From contig NC_087062.1 in the NCBI RefSeq assembly GCF_963678635.1, positions 87,025,845 through 87,089,844 of the forward strand: a stretch of 64,000 bases of DNA, given 5' to 3'. Shown piece by piece: positions 55,772 through 64,000 of the stretch. Every line of letters begins with the position of its first letter. The first letter of the stretch is position 1. The notes under the pieces were generated by a model, which saw only the letters and a program-made list of their open reading frames with translations, did not search any database and had not been told where the DNA came from. The position numbers and the translations under genes are program-made. The stretch comes from Symsagittifera roscoffensis. Lineage: Eukaryota; Xenacoelomorpha; Acoela; Convolutidae.

Positions 55772-57913
55772 TTGGATCATGAGGATTTCATGAGAGGAGT
55801 AATTGCGAAATTCGGCCCGAGGTGTTTCTTTTGTAACTTGGAAGGTCATTTTAAATCAGATTGTCCGCAATTCTGGGATGCAGTGGCAGACATCAAGCAT
55901 CCAAGACATGAAGAAGCTTTGTCAGGAGTGAAAGCCAGCAAGGCTCGACTTTTGGGTGAAGCGGAGGCACGCAGAAAGGATAAACCTCAAGAGCTGGTGG
56001 CAAAGAAGATGCAAGCGGTAACAGAGGAAGCACGTGAACCGGAACCAGCAACTGCGGCCGATGACTTCAAAATCGATTATAGGGCAGCTGCGAGGGATGC
56101 TATAAATAGAGTACAGCAGGAACTAGTGACAAAAGAGATTGAGCGAAAGGTGAAACTCGAGCTGGAGAATGAAAAATTACAGGAGCAACTGAACGCCTTC
56201 GAAGCAACGGAAGTTGAAGAGGCAAAAGCACCAAGCAGCTTGAGCATGAAACTTAATGTTATCTCTGGTCAGAGGTTCGGTATGGCACCGCAAGGAAGTA
56301 AAATACAGTCGATAATCTCGGTGGCAGGGCATCAGGTAATCAGAAATCTGAGTGAACCGTCTGAGTTCACTTTGATGCATTTGGACACATATGCAGACTA
56401 TCTGAGGCAGATGGAGCCACGCACCGAGTCGAGGGCTGTGAGGGCACTACTAACCACGGGTGGCCCTCGCATGAAGAAACTTCATGGACGCTACCTAGAA
56501 GTCTATGGGCCGTATCAAGTGATGCTGAACGTGGATGGGATCAGTATCTACACCAGGACTTATGTAACAACAGATGATGACCAAATAGGGCAGATCTATT
56601 TGGGAGAAGAGGAACTGAAGGTCCGCAGGATAGGCCATGACGCCATGATGGAACAAGACGCAGTACACATTGGATATGAAGCAGATGTGACAGCACATCT
56701 GCTCGACACCAACGGAACAAAAATCGGAGTCACAGGGCTTCTGGACACAGGAGCGGTAGTGAGTGTGATGCCGATAAAAACTTGGGAAAGAATGGGCTTC
56801 ACGCGGGAAGATCTAATTCCAACGAATCTCCGACTGGCCGCCGCCAATCGAGGAGCTATCTACGTGGCGGGAAGAACACCAATAACGGTCCTCCACATGG
56901 GAGGACGGGATCTTTGGATGAGCTTCCTGGTGGTAGAGAATCTGGACGACGCCGACCAATTCATCTTGGGCAGAGATTTTGTCAGGAATTTTGACGTGAT
57001 GATTGACTTGAACAACGGTCTGATACGGATTAGAAACCCGGACCGAAAGTATGTTAAGAGACCAATTAATAGGATAATTACAGACGAAAATAAGGTACCA
57101 GTTTTTTTGGATAGAAAAGTAAAATTAAAACCAGGACAAGCTGTAGTTGCAATTTTTAGAATGAGAAATTTAAATTCGTTGAGTGATAGTAAACAGGTTT
57201 GCTTAGTACCGAATCCAAATAGTCAGAGTTCGGTGATTTTAGGCCGGAGCTTCTCGGTAACGCGAAACGGACTGTGTGTCAGTGTGTTGTTGAACACACT
57301 GGACACCACGGTTTCAATCCAGCGTGGAAAGAAGCTTGGCTACGCTTTGCCGATGAGGACCGACTATGAGGAGACAAAAAACTTGAAGAAATATAGTGTA
57401 AAAGACTGTCCTTATCATGCCAATAAAGATAAAATTTTAAAGAGGATTAATGAATTAAAATCTATTCATAAATTGTTTTCAATGAAATCCGAAACGGACG
57501 ACGGCTTATCAAGCTGCTCGAATTTTCCGGAACGCACCTCGTCATATGAACTAGATTCTGACAAACCGGTTTTGCCAGAAATAGAAGATTTAAAAGGGAA
57601 AATAAGTGAGGGAGATTTTGAAAGATTGCGGGAGGTTTTATATCGGAACGCAGATGTATTTTCGAAACATAAAGCGGACATCGGTTGCTGTAACTTCGTA
57701 GAACACGAAACTGAGCTGGAAGTAGGTGCCGTTCCGCACAGAGAGGGCGCGAGACGAATGACACCACACAAATCGGAAGCGTGCCGAGCGGAAATAGAAA
57801 TGTTGCTTGAATACGACATGATAGAACCCTCGAAATCGCCATGGGCTTGCGGAGTAGTAATGGCGAAAAAGAAAGGGGGCAGCTTAGATTTTGTTGCGAC
57901 TTTTGTTACTTGA
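55772..57913 (+). pseudogene. pol: nucleocapsid remnant, protease and RT N-terminus of copy C
   Basis: Contains the second knuckle (CFFCNLEGHFKSDC), the charged helical region (DDFKIDYRAAARDAINRVQQEL), protease with DTG at 56,744-56,752 (LLDTGAVVSVMP) and ILGRDF, then RT fingers. This is the best-preserved protease in the window: one uninterrupted frame. It ends in LDFVATFVT at 57,913 after the same G-run frameshift as copy A. Confidence 0.9.
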
Positions 57914-58536
57914 ACGCGGTAACGATAAAAGATGCGTACCCGATACCGCGAATAGACGAGAGCCTCTCTAAGCTTGGTGATGCAAAGTTCTTCGCCACAT
58001 TGGACTTGGGTTCTGCCTTCTGGCAGGTTCCTTTGCGGAAGAAGGATAGGGAAAAGACCGGTTTCGCGTGCGAATTGGGGTTGTACCAGTGGAAGAAGAT
58101 GCCCTTCGGCTTGTGCAATGCAACAGCAACTTTTCATAGGCTGATGGCTCAGGCTTTGACAGGAGTGACCAAAAAGTACGGGAATCTCTTGATGTGCTAC
58201 GTGGATGACGTAGTCATAGCGACACCGACCCTGGAGGATCACATTGATCGGCTCGATGAGGTCTTCGGATGTATGAAAAGAGCAGGCTTGAAATGCAAAC
58301 CATCGAAATGTGAAATCCTTAGGGATTCGATCAAGTACCTGGGAAGAATGGTGGACAGGCATGGTGTGAGGCCAGATCCGGAAGCAGTAGAGGCTGTGCT
58401 GACATGGAAGGCTCCGAGGACGGACACACAGCTAATGAGCTTCCTGGGGTTTGCCAATTATTACCGTGAATTCATTAAAGGATATGCGGACAAGGTGTAC
58501 CCGATGCAGAAGCTGATGCGCAACAAAGGGAAATAG
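57841..58536 (+). pseudogene. pol: reverse transcriptase palm and thumb of copy C
   Basis: RT motifs as in copy A with YVDD at 58,198-58,209. The meaningful frame begins near 57,880. TAG at 58,534-58,536 follows NKGK, exactly as in copy A, whereas copy B has Lys. Confidence 0.93.
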
Positions 58537-60639
58537 TTCGAATGGAACGATGAGGCACAGGTTGCTTTCGAGAACATAAAGCGGGAACTGTGCGAAGCGC
58601 CAGTGCTAGGCATGCCTACAGAAAAGGGCATGTATGTTCTCGACACAGACGCATCGGTGGTGGCCATCTCAGGAATCTTGCATCAAGAGCAAGAATGGAA
58701 CGGAAGAACGGTTCTCCGACCCATTGCATACGGCAGCAAGGTCTTGAGTGACACAGAGATGAAATATGGCGCACCGAAAGCAGAAATGTTTGCAGTAGTC
58801 ACCTTCGTGGAAAAGTACCGTGCATACTTGGGGAGCGCTCCCTTCAAGTTACGCGTGGACAACAGAGCGTTATCCTGGTTGAAAACCTACTCGATGGATC
58901 AGAGTTATATTGGTAGATGGATAGTAAGATTGGATGGCTACCATATGATAATCGAACATAGGATGCGTGATAAACACCAGAATGCTGGCAGCCTCAGCAA
59001 GAAAACTGAGTTCTATGAAAGATTGGAGCAGAAGCAGGCCAATCAGGCGGAAATAAAAGAGGGATTCTCATTTCTGGACAAAGAAAGTTATGAAGCGCTT
59101 CCCTTAACGAGGTGGTTGGATAAGTCTGGACATCCAATTCCAGGACATCCTGAGTTACCAGTAGAGAAAGCAGCCGAGATAAAGATCCTGTCAAAGGAGG
59201 ACCCGATCCCGTTGGATTTATTGCTGCGCTCGAACCTGGTCCAGCAAGAACTCTCTCGCATGAATATAAACAGCCTCTCATTATTGGATAAAACGGTGCA
59301 AGTCACACCACAAGTGATGCGGATGCTGGGTGGATTGTTAGAAAGAGAAGTGACCAGAGATGACCCCGAGTGGACAGCAGCAGTGGCATCGCTAACAGTC
59401 AGAAAGAAAGTGAAGATCATGCCGTCCAGACGACAGCACGAAGAGAACGAGAGGGATTGTAGGACAATAGTTCAGCAACTAGTATCCTCAATACCCCAAG
59501 AGATTTTAACCAGTACTTCATACGGACAGAAAGAACAGGAGAGCGGCAAGCAAAAGAAAACCGTCACCTTTGTGGACCGGGATAAAGAGGGTGAAGTTGT
59601 AGAACAAAATCTGCTGCAAGACTATTTGTCCGGGGAGAAGGATAAGGAGAAAAACCAGCGATCACAAGATCAACACCCGGGACAAGTGAATTTGTCCGGG
59701 GAGTCCGAGATAGACGAGAAAATTCCTGATGAGAAACAGGACCTAGAGAACAAGGTTTTGTCCGGGGAGTTCAGATGGATGCGAAGAAAGCACAGACATG
59801 ATCTGGAGGAGAGCGCAGTCTCCAGCACAACCTCTTCGACGGATGATGATTCCCGAAACTCAGGAATGGACACCTATTCAGACAGGAACTCGAGTTCGGG
59901 ATCCGAACTGTCAGAACTAGCGATACACACGCTACTAGTGGAAACTCGGGCAAGGGACCTGGACAGAGAAGTGTACCAGGATCCTGACAGTGATCGCTAC
60001 CTTATACCAAGCGAAAGAGTCTTTGACAACGCAGCGGATGACTTAGAAACGATAGCGGTATCGAAACACTCGATAAGCCTGTTGCCGCAGAAAGAGGCAG
60101 TCAGGACTGATCTTCAACCGTTTCAGCAAGAAACACAACCGTTGGCGAAGATTTGGTGCGTTAAGATGGAAGAAGACACACATCAGCCCAACGAGCTGAA
60201 TAGTCAGATGAGGGTCATGAAGACGTACTTGAAGGCGAGATACAGACTCTCGGACCTTCTAAGAGCGCAGAGAAATGATCGCATGACAAGCAACCTGAAA
60301 AGGTGGATCGAGAATGGTTCTCCGGATAAAGGGGACCTCGAGGAAGATAGTTATCGCATCCTGAGACAATACTTCCTGCAGAAGGAAGGGAGGTTATATT
60401 TGAACAAGGACGGGATTGTGGCTTGCAAAAGAAGGGAGGAAGACAGAGTCCTATACAAGTATAACGCGATAGTATTACCGCAACTCTATCAGACAGAACT
60501 TTTATTCAGGTCACATGATCAAATAGGCCATCAGGGGATCGACAAAGTATATCAGAGGATCCTGAAGCGCTGGGATGAAAAAGGCATGCGAGAAATGGGT
60601 GACAGCATGTCTGTCATGCCAACAGGTCAAGGATCCTAG
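58537..60639 (+). pseudogene. pol: RNase H, linker and integrase N-terminus of copy C
   Basis: RNase H is full length here: LDTDASVV, TEMKYGAPKAEMFAVV, LRVDNRALSW. The fourth site reads NAGSLSKK where B has NADNLSKK, an Asp to Gly change (codon at 58,987) that should impair it. The linker carries the three LSGE repeats. The integrase His pair (SHDQIGHQG) is intact at about 60,508-60,530; an 11-base deletion near 60,570 shifts the frame so the Cys pair is not read, and the frame stops at 60,639. Confidence 0.9.
59626..59769 (+). repeat. Three polypurine-tract-like copies in the pol linker, copy C
   Basis: TTGTCCGGGGAG at 59,626-59,637, 59,692-59,703 and 59,758-59,769, with the same 66-base spacing as copy A. 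Confidence 0.75.
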
Positions 60640-62132
60640 GAAGTTGCGATTCCTTTACAATCGATCGAGTCGTCTGAATTCAACGAGGTGGTGCAAATAG
60701 ATCACCAAAAGATGTGCATGACAGACAATGGTTACAATCAGGTGCTGGTCATGATAGATCATTTTACGAAGTATGCAGAGGCCGTGCCCTGCATAACTGC
60801 CTCGGCGGAAGAGACATGCGACCACCTGATCAATACATGGATAGCAAAACATGGTTGTCCGATGACGTTTCAATCGGACAATGGAACAGCTTTCGTAGGA
60901 GAGCTTACGAAAGAGCTTATGAGACGCTCACAGGTCGCTCAGGCTCACTCCACGACATACCACCCTCAGACGAATGGCTTAGTGGAAAGACAGAATAGGA
61001 CGTTAGTGTCGATGCTGAGAGTATATTGTTCCAGGTATATGACCGATTGGGACAGATACCTTCCACAGGTGATGGGGGCATATAATAGCACGCAACACTC
61101 CACCACTGGAGTCAGTCCACACATGATGCTAACTGGACACGAAAAGTCTTTACCCTTAACCTTCTTCTACCCAGAATTAGAGGGAAAGAAAACGTCCCCA
61201 CAGGTCTACGTGAGGGATGTGATCAGACGCCAACAGGAGTTGAACGATTTGTGTAGACGAAACACTCAACAGGCACAGGCAAGGCAGAGGAAAAGATTCG
61301 ACAAGAAAGCAGCTGGTGCAAAGGCTTACTCGGTGGGAGACTACGTATGGGTATTTCAGAACGTTATACCACCGAAAGGGACAGAGAAGCTTCTAAAGAA
61401 GTGGAGGGGACCCTGCATGATTACAGAGGTGCACCAAGAGGGACGCTTTTATAGACTGAGTACTGGCCGAGCCGCCCACTACGAGAACATCAAGCCACAC
61501 AATCCATCGACAGAAGACTGGTGTATACCTGCAGACATGGAAGAAGGGGATTATCTAATGATGGATCCTGCTTGTGAGGTCAATGAAAAGGGCACCTGGG
61601 AGAAGAACGATGGAAGCGAAGTCGTAGAGGAAGGTACGGATACACCATTGGACCTGGATCCAAACGAACAGATCGAAGCGGACGATGAAACCTTACCCTA
61701 CGCAGAAGAGGATTGGCAGGATACCGAACAGATAGAGGTTCCCAAGAACTTGGAACCAGATCTTCCGTTCACGATGCAGACTCGTCAGGAGGACGGGATG
61801 AGATCAAGAAAGAAATACAATCCTTACGGTGACGACTTTGTAGTGGATAAGATAGATCTAAAGAAAATAATGGAGGAAGTAGTGGGTTTAGAAGAAATAA
61901 CTGTGTCACAAGACATTGACATAGTCGATGATCACAACGATGAGTGGGTTGACGACTGGTCGAAACCCGAGGTAGAATTTGACGATGAGCAACAGCAGTC
62001 ATATGAACAAGACCAGACGAACCTGCGTGTCTTAGAGTGGCTGAATGAAACGACCTCGGATCCAGAGGAGACCAGCGTCACGATTCAAGACGTAGATCGT
62101 GAAAGCATGAAATACATCAAGACTGAACGAGA

Positions 62133-62157
62133 TGATCCTTCCTGGGCTGCCCAGGAA
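62133..62157 (+). other. Pol hairpin of copy C
   Basis: Same perfect TCCTTCCTGGGC/GCCCAGGAAGGA hairpin as in copy A, at roughly this position, about 80 bases before the fourth polypurine-tract-like site. Confidence 0.65.
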
Positions 62158-62233
62158 GGACGATTACTCATTCCAGCTTCTAACCTTGACTTGATACCCG
62201 GTATGCGATCGACGGGGACGTCGATGGATATTT

Positions 62234-62245
62234 TTGTCCGGGGAG
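62234..62245 (+). other. Fourth polypurine-tract-like site in pol, copy C
   Basis: TTGTCCGGGGAG followed by TGGGGG, in the frame I-F-V-R-G-V as in copy A. Confidence 0.7.
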
Positions 62246-62856
62246 TGGGGGTAGGACTTACCCACACTGAAAACTTGATAATAAAAAAATTAAGAATAGC
62301 AAAAGAAACAGGAGACTTAGAAGCAGAAACAGGCGAAGAACCTAAGAAACCTGACATAGGCAGGGTAGTTGAGTCATATTTTAATTTACCAAATGAATAT
62401 TCTAGTAACATAATACTAACAGACAGTGATTTCATACTCACAAACAGAACATGTGCGATAGCATTCACCGCAGACATGAGGTTTAGGACGGCGCTAGCGG
62501 CAGATTTTAAGAGGGAATACAAAAACGTGGAATTCCTTTGGAAGCAAAGACCAGGGATAGGGGGCGTAGCAGCCTTACCTCCGGCGGTGTCGCAGATACC
62601 GGGAAAGTACTTATGCTTCTTGGTAACGAGGGCGACAGAGAAGCAGCACGTGGACCCAGAAAACCTAGTCTTGTCTTTGACGAGGCTGAGGGACTTCCTT
62701 GTGGAAATGGACGTGAAGGAGCTCTCGCTTCCAGTGTACGATCCAAATAGAGGAAGACTGCATCCTCGGGAATTGTACGCGCTTGTACACGTGATATTCT
62801 CTGATACGAACATACAAGTGTATCTACATAAGAAATATTACTTAAGTATAGGCTGA

Positions 62857-63257
62857 GTGATGTGCGAGAGGGTGTTAGGCCAAAGACCAAGTTGCATGTA
62901 ATATGTGATATGTGTGTTATGTCATGTTATGTTATGTGTTAGGTTATTAAGATCATGGGTAAGTAGGGGTTAGTTACCATGAACAACTAGATGACAATCT
63001 TGGGAATAGATCCAAAATTTGGACTGTCCAATCTTAGGTCGAATTCCAAAATTTTAGAAACCAATTGATTTTAATAAATTTTAGGATAAATATCTTTTTA
63101 TCTGAACTGTTTTTAAGCAAATTTTAACGATATATGTTAAGGTGAAACTGACAAGTGTGACATTCGTGATTTCTTTTCTAGATCCTGATTGATCATTTAA
63201 TTGCTCATTTGAGTCAAAACTTGAAATCGAAATCAAATCAAACTTGGAAAGAACAGT
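62857..63257 (+). other. pol/ORF3 gap of copy C with candidate intron
   Basis: Same organisation as 8,752-9,157: GT-rich short repeats, GG/GTAAGT donor at 62,959, AT-rich body, TTCTTTTCTAG acceptor ending 63,181. About 76 bases then lead to the ORF3 ATG. Confidence 0.45.
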
Positions 63258-64000
63258 ATGGACAATTTCAACCTGGATGAATTGATGGACCTGGCAGAGG
63301 CATATGTAGGACCGATGGTAGATTCGATCTATCGTCGGCTGATCGAACGAGACTTCGCTCTGGAGGACCCAGAGGTGGTCATGTTGCTGACCGCCCTAAT
63401 CAACATCTTGGGGCACGACAACCGTGGGGACCGCCCCACGGAAGTCCTGTTGATGGCAGCATATGGAGAAAGAGGAGTACTAGACCGCCCGAACTTGAGA
63501 GTGATGAGGTGGAGAAACGGGGCTCTCTCAGGGAGTGACTTGGCGAATGAGCCTGGATTGGGAAGTTCTAGGACTTACCAACCAGGTGAGATGCCAATGC
63601 CCTCTAAGCCTAAACCTGGGCTGACGAGAATGCATCGGGAGATGAACAGCGAGGCGACCTCGTCTGGTTCACCACTGAGAGCAGCTGTGCCACCAAAAAG
63701 GGCGAAAGTAACACAGAAGGTTCAGACGAACCAAACCATACAAGATCTGGACGAGATGAACGATCAGCTGAAAAGTACGGAGAAGGAGTTAGACGATATG
63801 ACGAAGACCATGCTGGCAATGGAGGAAGACCGGGACATGTGGAGAAAGTTGTTTGAAGACTGCAACAAAAAGCAGGGTCAAGAGATCGAACGCTTAAGGC
63901 AGGAACACAAAGAGCGATCGGAGCAGGCGGCGTTGACAACGGCCATTGAGAAAGTGATACCTGCAAGGGATAATCCTCGTGGGCAGTCCCCGATGGAGCT
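63258..64000 (+). CDS. ORF3 N-terminal part of copy C (runs off window)
   Basis: Starts MDNFNLDELMDLAEAYVG and is open to the window edge (247 codons), including the point where copy A has TAA. It covers the helical N-terminus, the Pro/Ser-rich linker (YQPGEMPMPSKPKPG) and the coiled coil (about residues 165-225). The SGNH domain seen in copy A should follow outside the window. Whether the remainder is intact cannot be seen. Confidence 0.8.
   Translation, partial: MDNFNLDELMDLAEAYVGPMVDSIYRRLIERDFALEDPEVVMLLTALINILGHDNRGDRPTEVLLMAAYGERGVLDRPNLRVMRWRNGALSGSDLANEPGLGSSRTYQPGEMPMPSKPKPGLTRMHREMNSEATSSGSPLRAAVPPKRAKVTQKVQTNQTIQDLDEMNDQLKSTEKELDDMTKTMLAMEEDRDMWRKLFEDCNKKQGQEIERLRQEHKERSEQAALTTAIEKVIPARDNPRGQSPME

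Larger units (their letters stand above)
60688..62856 (+). pseudogene. pol: integrase core, C-terminus and macro-like domain of copy C
   Basis: Open for 722 residues. The catalytic core has Asp at 60,700 (VQID), Asp at 60,877 (QSDNG) and Glu at 60,985 (LVERQ), again D-D35-E. The basic and GPY/F-like parts, the acidic spacer and the macro-like domain (62,404 to about 62,835, residues ~573-716) follow without interruption, ending in IFSDTNIQVYLHKKYY. The macro segment is most complete in this copy. The frame was displaced upstream by 11 + 1 lost bases and returns to register near 60,656, so only a short stretch around the integrase Cys pair is scrambled. Confidence 0.9.
48877..64000 (+). mobile_element. 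Giant LTR retrotransposon copy C (3' end outside window)
   Basis: 5' LTR, leader, gag, pol and the start of ORF3. From about 53,846 on it parallels copy A base for base with scattered differences. It shares with A the RT frameshift and TAG that B lacks, so A and C form one sublineage. Combined with A it gives a full-length estimate near 25 kb. Confidence 0.93.

Overview
The window is a cluster of three copies of one very large Ty3/gypsy-like LTR retrotransposon from an animal genome. A nematode host is my best guess, from the general look of the pol proteins and a short AT-rich candidate intron; no host single-copy gene is present to prove it. I see no bacterial operons, rRNA, tRNA or CRISPR array.

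Layout: copy A (+) runs from the left edge to 19,833 and lacks its 5' end. Copy B (-) is complete from LTR to LTR, 21,217-47,281 (about 26 kb). Copy C (+) starts at 48,877 and runs off the right edge inside its third ORF. The 3' LTRs of A and B face each other across a 1.4 kb relic of a non-LTR retrotransposon. The 5' LTRs of B and C are head to head across 1.6 kb of non-coding and relic DNA. LTRs are 904-925 bp, start TGTGACATT, end AATGTTACA, and carry stem-loops whose arms change together between copies.

A composite of A and C gives this gene order: 5' LTR; primer-binding-site region; a leader of about 3 kb rich in AATCCGGAGGGGT boxes; gag (coiled coil, capsid, two CCHC knuckles); protease (DTG); reverse transcriptase (YVDD); RNase H; linker; integrase (HHCC, D-D35-E, C-terminal domain); a macro-domain-like C-terminal extension; a gap of about 0.4 kb with a candidate intron; ORF3 (coiled coil plus SGNH/GDSL hydrolase); ORF4 and ORF5 (no recognised family, ORF5 entered through a stop/start overlap); 3' UTR; polypurine tract; 3' LTR. 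About 9 kb of post-pol coding sequence sits where an env gene would be, but I see no envelope features.

The most unusual features are the SGNH and macro domains, four extra copies of the 3' polypurine-tract core inside pol, the structured LTRs and the large orphan coding block. All three copies are dead: A and C share two disabling pol lesions that B lacks, and B has lost its integrase, tandemly triplicated its protease segment and duplicated part of ORF4.
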